From Prochlorococcus sp. AG-424-E18 (GTDB lineage Bacteria; Cyanobacteriota; Cyanobacteriia; PCC-6307; Cyanobiaceae), in NCBI GenBank assembly GCA_003210155.1, contig QCNC01000008.1:1-56383 (forward strand): a stretch of 56,383 bases of DNA. The letters run 5' to 3'. Position numbers and translations under genes: made by a program. The notes under the pieces were generated by a model. The model was not told the DNA's origin. It saw nothing but the letters and a program-made list of their open reading frames with translations, and made no database searches. This document shows, in pieces, positions 30,127 through 38,178 of the stretch (its first letter is position 1; each line of letters starts with the position of its first letter).

Positions 30127-30648
30127 TTATTTAACACTATAAATTTTAAATCTAGGCTCTAGATTAGTTATACAATCAAGAAGTTTTTTATTATCTCTGC
30201 TATTCGTAACCTTGAATTCAGATTCAACTGTACCGCCTTTATCTCTAATGGCTTGATTTAAAACTATGGAACCTTTTTCGTCAGATACTGATCTATGAAA
30301 AGTTCCTCTAGGTATCCTTAAAATATATCCGCAAGATTCTAATCTAACTTTATAAAAAGGATAATCCCAACCAAAATTGACAAGATAAAATGTTCTACCC
30401 CCAGATATAGCTAATAGATTATCTTCTTGATTGTGATGTATGTAAAATTGCCAATTATTAAAATCTTCATCATTTGGAGGACTAACAGCAGGACCACTGT
30501 GAATAACTAGATCTCTATAATTTGATTCATTAACAGTAATATCAAAAAATCTGACATCTTTTGTATCGCGAAATTTTTCATAACTTATCAATTCAAACAT
30601 TTTTGATTTATTTGATTTGATAACTGGAATTTCTAAACTTGAGTTCAA
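30127..30648 (-). CDS. Conserved hypothetical, cupin-like
   Basis: A frame of 173 codons from a TTG at 30648; an ATG at 30600 (residue 17) is a plausible alternative. The central part, with [24 protein letters not shown] and [20 protein letters not shown] (shown in part), looks like a cupin barrel: a His cluster (HH), a glycine-rich turn and a PxGxxH motif (PRGTFH). These could bind a metal, but I cannot name a substrate. It stands alone on its strand, with 126 bases upstream. Confidence 0.6.
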   Translation of the reverse strand: MNSSLEIPVIKSNKSKMFELISYEKFRDTKDVRFFDITVNESNYRDLVIHSGPAVSPPNDEDFNNWQFYIHHNQEDNLLAISGGRTFYLVNFGWDYPFYKVRLESCGYILRIPRGTFHRSVSDEKGSIVLNQAIRDKGGTVESEFKVTNSRDNKKLLDCITNLEPRFKIYSVK

Positions 30649-30774
30649 TTTTCTTTAAAGATTAAACAAATGAAAACAGATATATATATCTAAGAACGTA
30701 TCAATTAACACTAAAAAAGAAACATATTATTATTTAAAATTTTTTGTTATTTTAAAAGGTTAAAAATATAGTGT

Positions 30775-31632
30775 TTATTTAATTTCAAGAGGTTTGATTT
30801 CCCAGGATAAAGTATTTTCTAAATTATTTTTTCCTATAAAGTTTCCAGTAATCACTGAGGTTAAATTAGATTTTGAAGAGGATACCAATGTTAAATACCT
30901 ATCATCTATTAGTCCTTTCCCGCTTGGATCAAAACCTCTCCAACCAGCACCTGGGATATATAATTCAGCCCAAGCGTGTAAATCCAACTCAGAGGGTAAC
31001 GGATCTTCAAAATGATAACCACTTACAAACCTACTTGGAATACCTATAGACCTGCAAGCTTCAACCATCAGCATTGCTAAATCTCTGCATGAACCTATAC
31101 GTTCTCTAAGTGTTCTGCTAGCTGGCCATGCTGGACCAGTATGTCTTTTGGTATATTTAACTCGATCTTGAATAATCTCTATAAGTTGGTAGGTAAATGA
31201 TAATGCGTTATTAATGCTTCCTGCTAAGGCTTCTTGGGCAAGCTCTACGGCAGAGGGATCGTGTTGTCCATTTGGCATCCATCCCTCTAATGCTCCCTGT
31301 AAATCTCTGTTAATAATGCTTCTACAAAAAGGTAATGTTAAATCTCTATTTTTAACTCCATCAATAATGTTTGGATGTTTTATAGTTTCAACTTCGCTGA
31401 TTGATTCAATAATTAAATTATCTGTTAATCCATTGAATCTGATTCTATTAATCTCTTCTCCGCTAGCAGCAAGTAATGGATAAATAATTTCTGGTTCTGG
31501 GGTTATTTTTAATTCAAAATTCTTTAGTTTTTGGAAGCCATTTGACCTTGGCTTTATACATAATCTATGCTCGCCTAATTGGACAGGGTCTTCGTATTTA
31601 TATTCAAGTTTGTGAATGTATTTAATTCTCAT
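30775..31632 (-). CDS. Transglutaminase-like protein (COG1305) of the ATP-grasp/alpha-E system
   Basis: A 285-residue protein with an N-terminal bacterial transglutaminase-associated region (HKLEYKYEDPVQLGEHRL). The cysteine-protease-like core contains RERIGSCRDLAMLMVEACRSIG with the catalytic Cys, FEDPLPSELDLHAWAELYIPG (in pieces: HAWAELYIPG) with the His, and GFDPSGKG with the Asp. It closes a three-gene minus-strand cluster downstream of the alpha-E and ATP-grasp genes (11 and 1 base gaps). In the published family analysis such sets are predicted amidoligase/peptidase systems. Confidence 0.88.
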   Translation of the reverse strand: MRIKYIHKLEYKYEDPVQLGEHRLCIKPRSNGFQKLKNFELKITPEPEIIYPLLAASGEEINRIRFNGLTDNLIIESISEVETIKHPNIIDGVKNRDLTLPFCRSIINRDLQGALEGWMPNGQHDPSAVELAQEALAGSINNALSFTYQLIEIIQDRVKYTKRHTGPAWPASRTLRERIGSCRDLAMLMVEACRSIGIPSRFVSGYHFEDPLPSELDLHAWAELYIPGAGWRGFDPSGKGLIDDRYLTLVSSSKSNLTSVITGNFIGKNNLENTLSWEIKPLEIK

Positions 31633-31643
31633 TAATAATCTTA

Positions 31644-32585
31644 TTAATTAATAAAATATTTTTCTTGAATGAGATCATTTAATTTATTTAAATCCATTTG
31701 CAATGAATCGATTGCCTCATGTAAACCATCATTGATTATATCTTCAATTCTGATATAACTCCACTTTGCTTTAAGCAAACCTCTCATGCATTCTAATTCT
31801 GAAGGATTTTCAGTAGATGGTGAAGTATCTATCGTTTTAAGTGTATTACTTATCCCATCAAGACAGTATCTTACTGATCTAGGAAAAATTGGATCAAGTA
31901 AAAGAAATCTCGCAACTGAATTAGGTTTTATAGAATTTTGCACTGCTTTCCTAAACATTTGATAAGCTCCAGCTGAACGTAAAAGTGCAATCCATTGCAG
32001 CTCATCAAGAACTCCTCCAAGCTCATCTAAGCTGGGAAGAAGTAAATAGTATTTGACATCTAAAATTCTTGATGTTTTGTCAGCTCTTTCGATCAATCTT
32101 CCAAGAATGCTAAATCTCCAGGCTAGGTCTTTGCTTAGAGTCGCATCTGTAATTCCATAAAAAAGCTGACATTCCCTCCTTATCTCACTTAATTGTTCTT
32201 GTCTTGGTTTATTCCATATTGCCTCTCCCTCTTGCATATTCCAATATAAAATATTTATCTGTTCCCACATTTCGGTTGTCATGACATCTCTGATTTGTCG
32301 TGCATTTTCTCTTGCCATTTGAATGCAAGAAATTATACTGTTTGGGTTTAAACGATCTCTTATCAAAAAATTAATAACGTCATCAGGTTTTTTCTCTGGG
32401 AATCTTTTATCAAAAGATTCTCTATCACTTGAAGCATCAATTAAGGGGAGCCAAGGCTCTGCACTTCCTGGCGGACAATCTAATGACATTGCTTCACTCA
32501 CTTCCACGAAACGAGATATGTTTTCTGCACGTTCTAAATAACGATTGATCCAATAAAGAGATTCTGCTACACGACTTAAAAGCAT
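31644..32585 (-). CDS. Alpha-E domain protein (COG2307, DUF403)
   Basis: A 313-residue all-helical protein. It opens MLLSRVAESLYWINRYLERAEN, where the RxAESLYWxxRYxERAE pattern is the family signature, and it contains the ARENARQIRDVM segment. Alpha-E proteins nearly always sit between a circularly permuted ATP-grasp enzyme and a transglutaminase, as here. The biochemical role is not established. The gene is 1 base downstream of the ATP-grasp gene. Confidence 0.92.
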   Translation of the reverse strand: MLLSRVAESLYWINRYLERAENISRFVEVSEAMSLDCPPGSAEPWLPLIDASSDRESFDKRFPEKKPDDVINFLIRDRLNPNSIISCIQMARENARQIRDVMTTEMWEQINILYWNMQEGEAIWNKPRQEQLSEIRRECQLFYGITDATLSKDLAWRFSILGRLIERADKTSRILDVKYYLLLPSLDELGGVLDELQWIALLRSAGAYQMFRKAVQNSIKPNSVARFLLLDPIFPRSVRYCLDGISNTLKTIDTSPSTENPSELECMRGLLKAKWSYIRIEDIINDGLHEAIDSLQMDLNKLNDLIQEKYFIN

Positions 32586-32586
32586 A

Positions 32587-34029
32587 TTATTTACCTACAA
32601 CCCATGTATCTTTGCATCCTCCACCTTGAGAAGAATTAACGACTAATGACCCTTTTTTTAATGCTACTCTCGTTAGCCCGCCTGGGCTAACCCATGAATC
32701 TTTTCCTCTTAAGATATATGGTCTTAAATCAACATGACATGGATATAGTTCTCCATCACATAACGATGGAACAGTAGATAATTCTAATGTTGGTTGTGCT
32801 ATGAAATTTCTAGGATTATTTTTAATTTTATTAGCGAATTCTTCTATCTCACTCGTTGTTGAGTGAGGGCCAATTAACATTCCATAACCTCCAGCTTCTG
32901 CGACAGACTTAACAACAAGTTTTGATAAATTTTCTAGAACATATTCACGATCCTTTTGATAATGACAAATATACGTTTCTACGTTCTTAATAATAATATC
33001 TTCATCAAGATAATATTTAATCATTTTGGGCACAAAAGAATAAATCATTTTGTCATCAGCTATTCCAGTACCAGGTGCATTTGCTAAAGCAACATGACCT
33101 GCCTTAAAAACATCAAGTAATCCGCTAACACCAAGGCAGGAATCTTTTCTGAAATTAAGAGGATCTAAGAAATTATCATCAATTCGCCTGTAAATGACAT
33201 CTACTCTTTTTAATCCAGAGGTAGTTTTTAAATATACATAATCATCATTACAAACTAAGTCATGACCTTGAACTAGTTGGATGCCCATTTCTTGAGCTAG
33301 ATAACTATGTTCAAAATAAGCACTATTAAAAATTCCTGGAGTTAGTAGAACTATCTTAGGAGTGTCAGTCCAAACAGCAAGTTCTTGAAGCGTTTTTAAA
33401 AGATATGATGGATATTCATCAATTGGTTTTACTATTCTTCCTGAGAAAAGATTAGGAAAAATATTTTTCATAACTAATCTATTTTCTAAAAAATAAGCAA
33501 CCCCAGAAGGGCACCTTAAATTATCTTCTAAAACATGCCAATCTCCTTTTCTATCCCTTATTAAATCAAGTCCTGAAATTTGACACCATTTATTTAGTGG
33601 AGGTTTGAAACCTATCATCTGCGGTCTCCAACCTTCTGAACTCTCAATTAATTCTCTTGGAATTATTCCATCATTTATTATTTTTTGAGAATTATAAATA
33701 TCATCTAGGAATAAATCTATTGCCTCAAGCCTTTGTTTTAGGCCTTTTTCTAACGTCACCCAATCATCTTTACTAATTATTCTGGGAAGTGGATCAAAAG
33801 GTAATATTCTCTCAGTACCTTTGAAACCAGTATCGTTTAATCTAAAAGTTGCACCATGTCTTAGTAATAATTTTTTTGCGGCAGTGTGATTCCTGTTTAA
33901 TTCTTCAAGTCCCATATTATCTAAAGATGAAAGAAGTGGAATCAATATTTCTCTAGCAGAGTTAACATTATCCTTAAAGTATTCATCAAAACTATTTTTA
34001 GGCTGATAACTTGAAAACATATATTTCAT
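32587..34029 (-). CDS. Circularly permuted ATP-grasp protein, type 2
   Basis: A 480-residue protein of the family formerly called DUF404/DUF407. RILPFDPLPRII, LVQGHDLVCNDDYVYLKTT and the glycine-rich VAEAGGYGMLIGP (a likely nucleotide loop) are visible, as is ANAPGTGIADDKMIYSFVP. ATP-grasp amidoligases join a carboxylate and an amine using ATP; the product of this subgroup is unknown. It is the first gene of the three-gene cluster, starting opposite a small membrane-protein gene with 128 bases between. Confidence 0.9.
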   Translation of the reverse strand: MKYMFSSYQPKNSFDEYFKDNVNSAREILIPLLSSLDNMGLEELNRNHTAAKKLLLRHGATFRLNDTGFKGTERILPFDPLPRIISKDDWVTLEKGLKQRLEAIDLFLDDIYNSQKIINDGIIPRELIESSEGWRPQMIGFKPPLNKWCQISGLDLIRDRKGDWHVLEDNLRCPSGVAYFLENRLVMKNIFPNLFSGRIVKPIDEYPSYLLKTLQELAVWTDTPKIVLLTPGIFNSAYFEHSYLAQEMGIQLVQGHDLVCNDDYVYLKTTSGLKRVDVIYRRIDDNFLDPLNFRKDSCLGVSGLLDVFKAGHVALANAPGTGIADDKMIYSFVPKMIKYYLDEDIIIKNVETYICHYQKDREYVLENLSKLVVKSVAEAGGYGMLIGPHSTTSEIEEFANKIKNNPRNFIAQPTLELSTVPSLCDGELYPCHVDLRPYILRGKDSWVSPGGLTRVALKKGSLVVNSSQGGGCKDTWVVGK

Positions 34030-34157
34030 CGTTTAGTAACTTTTACTTTAGCTTTATATCTTTATTCGTATTTATGGCTACCAAAAATAATATCTCTTGA
34101 CTTGATCTATATCATTATTTTGATCATTGAAGTATATTTTTTAAAAATCTAAAGGGC

Positions 34158-34394
34158 ATGAATTCTAGTAATTGGCAATTTGTTTTTTTTAGATATTTTG
34201 CAAGCTTTCTTTTTATCCTCTCTCACAGTTTGCTGGTTCTTGATCATCTACCAGTAGGGGCTGCACTTCATGGACTTGGAGAAGTTTTTATTGCGCCTTG
34301 GGCTTTTAGGGAAAGAGCATGGGATCTTGTTGTAATTGCAGTTTTATTTTTCTTCTTCGATATCTGGGGACTGATAAACACTCCTTGGAATTAA
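34158..34394 (+). CDS. Small membrane protein, unknown
   Basis: A 78-codon ORF with two hydrophobic segments (about residues 8-28 and 56-70) separated by a conserved-looking loop LPVGAALHGLGEVFIAPWAFRER (seen in part: GAALHGLGEV and APWAFRER). No known family comes to mind. It is divergent from the ATP-grasp gene and may share its promoter region, but a role in that system is unproven. Confidence 0.6.
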   Translation: MNSSNWQFVFFRYFASFLFILSHSLLVLDHLPVGAALHGLGEVFIAPWAFRERAWDLVVIAVLFFFFDIWGLINTPWN

Positions 34395-34437
34395 CTGATA
34401 TTATTTATTTAATAATTTTGGGAAAATCATATTAAAA

Positions 34438-34659
34438 ATGATGTCTTATTTTTATCAAATTTATAAAATAATTTTTCTTTTATTACTTTCGAATATTTCA
34501 AATTTATATGCACATAACTTATTTAATGGTGGTTGCAAAGAACATTGTGGGCAGAAAGTTAAAGTAACAAGTAATAAAAACAAATTAAAAAATATTGATG
34601 ATCAAATAAATATTGAGAGCAAAAATTCTTGTTTAAATAAATCACTATGTAGAGGTTGA
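34438..34659 (+). CDS. Small secreted Cys-rich protein
   Basis: A 73-codon ORF with a signal peptide (hydrophobic core IIFLLLLSNISNLYA, cleavage near AHN). The mature part is about 48 residues with four Cys in two pairs: GGCKEHCG near the start and SCLNKSLC at the end. The pattern suggests disulfides or metal binding. The 3' end overlaps a short inverted repeat AGAGGT-TG-ACCTCT (34651-34664). A second, loosely similar gene lies at 48318. Confidence 0.55.
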   Translation: MMSYFYQIYKIIFLLLLSNISNLYAHNLFNGGCKEHCGQKVKVTSNKNKLKNIDDQINIESKNSCLNKSLCRG

Positions 34660-34683
34660 CCTCTCGATATTTTCTAAATTGTT

Positions 34684-34959
34684 TTATGAAAGTGTTTTTT
34701 TGGTAATTATCATTAAAGTACTATTTGCTTGATAATTTTTATTAGGAGGATTTATTTGATTTTTAATTAAAAAAATAAAAGTATATATCAACGGTAGAAG
34801 TAATGATGACGCTGCAACTAAAGCAATTATCTGGTTCAACCTAATAAGTGGTTTTTTTATAAGTTCCTCTCCGCACAAGCCACAAATCAAAGTACCTTTT
34901 GAGGATTGTTTTTGAAATTGATATTTAGGATTGCAATATGGGCAATAATATTGAACCAT
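34684..34959 (-). CDS. Small membrane protein with N-terminal zinc ribbon
   Basis: A 91-residue protein. Two CxxC knuckles, CPYC at 6-9 and CGLC at 26-29, form a zinc ribbon. One transmembrane helix follows (residues about 44-66, IIALVAASSLLLPLIYTFIF). The layout suggests a cytoplasmic metal-binding head on an anchor. It is convergent with the preceding secreted protein. The function is unknown. Confidence 0.65.
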   Translation of the reverse strand: MVQYYCPYCNPKYQFQKQSSKGTLICGLCGEELIKKPLIRLNQIIALVAASSLLLPLIYTFIFLIKNQINPPNKNYQANSTLMIITKKTLS

Positions 34960-35013
34960 TTTTAAATTTTATTGTTTTAATCATTATCTATAAAACTGGA
35001 AGAAAGTCATCTT

Positions 35014-35047
35014 AAAAAAAAAAGAGGGCTCATTTAAGCCCTCTTTT
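35014..35047 (-). terminator. Rho-independent terminator, minus strand
   Basis: The stem AAAGAGGGCT / AGCCCTCTTT (35021-35030 with 35037-35046) has a 6-base loop. On the minus strand it is followed by ten Ts (A-run at 35014-35023), a strong terminator. In the plus direction only TTTTATC follows, so minus-strand use is favoured. Confidence 0.75.
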
Positions 35048-35141
35048 ATCTCTTACTTATATTTTTACTGAAGTTAATAACGCACCTAAATCATGGATCC
35101 TTGTTGCTAACTTCTATTAAGCTAATACTCACCAAAATTAA

Positions 35142-35231
35142 CTAATTGTCTTTAACTGGGGCAAAAACTCTAGAATTAAGCTTGTTTCTTAAAGGGCACC
35201 TAAACGATGCAGAAGAAGGAAGCTTAGACAT
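35142..35231 (-). CDS. Candidate 29-codon small ORF
   Basis: ATG at 35231, TAG at 35142. The peptide starts MSKLPSSASFRCPLRNK and ends VFAPVKDN: basic, one Cys, no membrane helix. I see no good Shine-Dalgarno directly upstream, so it may depend on the 10-codon ORF ahead of it. A strong terminator follows about 95 bases downstream in the same direction. The family is unknown and the coding status unproven. The other strand is also open here (35146-35244, TTG start). Confidence 0.4.
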   Translation of the reverse strand: MSKLPSSASFRCPLRNKLNSRVFAPVKDN

Positions 35232-35272
35232 TAATAAAAAATAATTGGAGCAGTTAATTTAATTAGTTCGGT

Positions 35273-35305
35273 TTATTCCGAAATTTCAGGCAGGCTATCG
35301 ATCAT
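35273..35305 (-). CDS. Candidate 10-codon leader ORF with strong Shine-Dalgarno
   Basis: ATG at 35305 is preceded at 7 bases by AGGAGGTC (35313-35320), one of the best Shine-Dalgarno sequences in the window. The peptide is MIDSLPEISE followed by TAA. Immediately after it comes a hairpin (35267-35282, TTCGG/CCGAA) that overlaps the stop. A TATATT-like -10 on the minus strand lies a short distance upstream. The position ahead of another small ORF and a terminator resembles a leader peptide. Confidence 0.45.
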   Translation of the reverse strand: MIDSLPEISE

Positions 35306-35517
35306 TTTGAAAGACCTCCTAGAACTCAACAATATAAAATTAGGAAAATATTTCTCTAAAGACAATCCGTTTTTATACGCATTGCTTTTTAATTAAAAAT
35401 GTCCGAGAGTAGTAATCAATCGTGCAAATTTTTTTGAGATATTTTTAGTAAGTTTTGCTTATTTCTTTTGATATTTAATTCGACTATCTTAATTTTAAGT
35501 AATTGAGGAACTCTTTT

Positions 35518-35673
35518 ATGAAGCAGTCGAAAGAAGTTAGTAAAACTGATAAATCTAATCCTATAGACGAATATTTTCAATGTCTCTCATATTGCGATAT
35601 TCACCCAAAAGGAATAGATAATGACTGTGAGGTCATTTGTATGGAGAGACATTTAAAAGCTAACTATTGGTAA
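35518..35673 (+). CDS. Small Cys-patterned protein, 51 codons
   Basis: ATG at 35518 is preceded by GAGGA with proper spacing; the stop is at 35671. The Cys-bearing core reads YFQCLSYCDIHP, then DCEVICMERHLK, giving a CxxxC...CxxxC pattern. I recall similar 40-60 residue proteins in marine cyanobacteria with a YFxCxxxCD motif. There is no signal peptide, so it is cytoplasmic. A helical hairpin binding metal or held by disulfides is an inference. It is convergent with the WD40 gene (17 bases). Confidence 0.65.
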   Translation: MKQSKEVSKTDKSNPIDEYFQCLSYCDIHPKGIDNDCEVICMERHLKANYW

Positions 35674-35690
35674 TTATAAATTTCTACTTT

Positions 35691-36764
35691 TTACTTAAAT
35701 CCCTTTGAAAAAAGGTTAGTACGAACTTTAAATTTCCATACATTTACAACACCTTTTGCATTAACTGCTGCAAGTGCACAATCATCAGGTCTCCAGGATA
35801 TTGCCCCTACTAAATCTCCAGCGAATGCAGCCCCAACTGGATCTCCATTGCCATCATTCTTTAGGAAACTTGCGACAACAGAACCATCCCTAGATCCTGA
35901 GGCTACGAGCATACCTTTATTTGAAAAGGCTAGGCTTGAAATGGGTTCTGTATGGTGGCATAGCTCTCCTGGCATGGTCCCTTCTGGACCATTCCCTATA
36001 AAGCTCCAAACTGTAATTCTTTCACTGCCACTAGTTGCTAATAATTTTCCGCTGTCATCAAAAGAAAGATGACTTGGTTTACCAGGGTATCCTGTCATTT
36101 CAGCATCCATTCCGGTTGATCTTCTCCAAAAATGAACTGAATTGTCTTGACTCCCACAGGCAACTATATCTCCATCAGGACTTAATTCCATTGATACCAA
36201 TGATCCTTGCCACTCGAGTTTTTGATTCGTTTTATTATTAACTATGTCAAAGAATGTCACTCTTCCGTAGCAAGCAGTAGCTAGTTCATTTTTATTTGAC
36301 CATGTTATTGCACTCACAGTGCTTGGGTGGTCTTCTGAGATCCATTTCTCTTCACCAACTTCATTAAAAACATATACCTTTTTTGATGAAGCTATGGCTA
36401 GAAATAAACCGTCATTAGACCACTTGAGGTGTTCTACCCAACCCTTACCAAGAACAAGAGTTTTAATTACTTTACCTTCGTGACAATTACAAATTTGAAC
36501 ATTTCCATCCTGACCTGATGTTGCAAAAATTTCACCCTCTGGATGAATGGCAATTGCTAGTAAACCACCAGAGTGTGTATTTTCTTTTTTCCAAATAATT
36601 TTTCCAGTATCTCCTTCGAATGCAAAAAGACCTCCTGCCACGTCGCCAACAATAAATTGTTTACCTTTAAGAGCCCAGCCACATGCAATGGCGTAATCGT
36701 TAACTTCTGCTGTCCATCCTTCATGGAACATGCCTCTTGGGCTAAATGGTTCTATATCAGGCAT
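35691..36764 (-). CDS. WD40-repeat protein
   Basis: A 357-residue protein composed of about seven WD40-type blades; examples are GGLLAIAIHPEGEIFATSGQDG, SPDGDIVACGSQDNSVHFW and HTEPISSLAFSNKGMLVASGSRDG (each given in part here). There is no signal peptide, so it is a cytoplasmic scaffold. The start codon lies inside the upstream COG0523 gene (13-base overlap), indicating coupled translation. Context therefore points to zinc homeostasis, perhaps metal handover to client proteins, but this is inference. Confidence 0.85.
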   Translation of the reverse strand: MPDIEPFSPRGMFHEGWTAEVNDYAIACGWALKGKQFIVGDVAGGLFAFEGDTGKIIWKKENTHSGGLLAIAIHPEGEIFATSGQDGNVQICNCHEGKVIKTLVLGKGWVEHLKWSNDGLFLAIASSKKVYVFNEVGEEKWISEDHPSTVSAITWSNKNELATACYGRVTFFDIVNNKTNQKLEWQGSLVSMELSPDGDIVACGSQDNSVHFWRRSTGMDAEMTGYPGKPSHLSFDDSGKLLATSGSERITVWSFIGNGPEGTMPGELCHHTEPISSLAFSNKGMLVASGSRDGSVVASFLKNDGNGDPVGAAFAGDLVGAISWRPDDCALAAVNAKGVVNVWKFKVRTNLFSKGFK

Positions 36765-38101
36765 TTATCAAAGCCTTCTTGCATCTCTTTCTCATTTAGA
36801 TTTCTACCGATAAAAACAAGTTGATTTCTACGAGGTTCGTTACCCCATTCTTTGTCAGGTTGTGCAGTAAATAACATGTGTACACCCTGGAAAACTATTC
36901 GCCTTGGGTTGCCTGAGTAACTTATGAAACCTTTAGTTCTGAATATATCCACCCCTTTTTCTGAGAGAAGCCTTCCCATCCAAGTGTTTAGTTTTTCTGG
37001 GTCAACATCTCCAAAACGCTCTATAGCAATTGAGCCTACTTCATCATCATGTTCATGCTCTGCTTGCCAGAACCTTTCAGTATTAAATGGAATCTCTTTA
37101 TTTTCGTCACTTTTAATGACTTTCATATTAAATTCTTCAGCAGTGTGCTGTGTAAACAAACCTATTTTTGTTGGCTTTTCTATGTTAAGGATGAAGGATT
37201 TATTTCCTTTATCCTCCAATTTTAGATTTATATGTTCTCCATATGGGACAGTATTTCCAGGCTCCAAAGTATTAGCATTTTCTGCATAAAGTCTTACGGA
37301 GGATTCAGCACCATCTTTAAGTTCTTCCTCACTCTCACCTTGGTTAACGAGAGCTACTAGGGACATTTCTGGATCGGGTCCTTCTTCTAGCATTAATTCA
37401 TATTTACCTGCATCAAGATCGTAAACACCCGTCCATTCAAAAGGATATTCTGGTTCAAGAAATGTTGGTCTGCGTTTAAGGATCTGATCGAGATCAAATG
37501 CACTTAGATTTAAGACTGTTTCAATTGGTACTTTGGCATTCTCGGCTCTAATAATGCGAGTCATTCGATTCATATCTCTCAATCTTGATTCAAGGGTATC
37601 TAATGCATCATCAGAGACTAAATCAGTTTTATTAAGGACAAGAACATCTGCAAATGCCACTTGTTCTGAACTTTCGTCACTCCTGCCTAGCTGTTGATCA
37701 ATATGTGCAGCATCAACTAAAGTCACAATTCCATCAAGAGTAAATTCAGAACTAATCTCTTCATCCATGAAAAAAGTCTGAGCAACTGGACCTGGATCAG
37801 CTAATCCTGTTGTTTCTACTAAAACATAGTCAAACTTATCTCTCCTTTTCATAAGGTTGCCAAGGACTCTTATTAAATCACCGCGAACAGTACAACAAAT
37901 GCACCCGTTTGACATCTCAAATACTTCTTCATCGGCATTAATTACAAGACCTTGATCTATACCTACTTCACCGTATTCATTCTCAATTACGGCTATTCTT
38001 TTCCCGTGCTCTTCACTTAAAATTCTATTAAGCAAAGTAGTCTTCCCTGAACCTAAGAATCCAGTGAGGATGGTTACGGGAACTTTATCTTTGATGCTCA
38101 T
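36752..38101 (-). CDS. COG0523 (CobW-type) GTPase, likely zinc-related
   Basis: A G3E-family P-loop GTPase of 449 residues. Walker A is GFLGSGKTT at 14-22, the metal-binding CxCC motif is CICC at 67-70, VETTGLADPGP lies near 95-105, and LNKTD is the guanine motif at about 156-160. Residues 219-330 contain an inserted domain that opens PFEWTGVYDL and ends FTQHTAEEF. A similar domain occurs in the adjacent ZnuA. A His-rich EHEHDD stretch (348-353) follows. Position 77 bases downstream of znuA on one strand suggests a zinc-allocation chaperone. Confidence 0.88.
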   Translation of the reverse strand: MSIKDKVPVTILTGFLGSGKTTLLNRILSEEHGKRIAVIENEYGEVGIDQGLVINADEEVFEMSNGCICCTVRGDLIRVLGNLMKRRDKFDYVLVETTGLADPGPVAQTFFMDEEISSEFTLDGIVTLVDAAHIDQQLGRSDESSEQVAFADVLVLNKTDLVSDDALDTLESRLRDMNRMTRIIRAENAKVPIETVLNLSAFDLDQILKRRPTFLEPEYPFEWTGVYDLDAGKYELMLEEGPDPEMSLVALVNQGESEEELKDGAESSVRLYAENANTLEPGNTVPYGEHINLKLEDKGNKSFILNIEKPTKIGLFTQHTAEEFNMKVIKSDENKEIPFNTERFWQAEHEHDDEVGSIAIERFGDVDPEKLNTWMGRLLSEKGVDIFRTKGFISYSGNPRRIVFQGVHMLFTAQPDKEWGNEPRRNQLVFIGRNLNEKEMQEGFDKCLI

Positions 38102-38178
38102 TTACTGATTTTTACTAAATAAACAATAGTTTAATAATAGTAATAATAAGAAATGAAAACCGTTTTTATTAGAAAAAT

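Larger units (their letters stand above)
35048..35517. other. Gene-poor stretch holding a minus-strand mini-unit
   Basis: About 470 bases without a conventional gene. The right half (35320-35517) is AT-rich spacer that must contain promoters for the minus-strand leader-like ORF and for the plus-strand 51-codon gene. The left half holds the two tiny minus-strand ORFs annotated separately. I see no tRNA-like or repeat structure. Confidence 0.5.

Noticed and set aside
34651..34664. AGAGGT-TG-ACCTCT inverted repeat at the end of the secreted Cys-rich gene
   Set aside because: Only six pairs and a two-base loop, with no T-run directly after it. Not strong enough to call a terminator.
35146..35244. 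Plus-strand TTG ORF of 32 codons antisense to the 29-codon minus-strand ORF
   Set aside because: No Shine-Dalgarno and no terminator in its direction. The minus strand has both, so I preferred that reading, without certainty.
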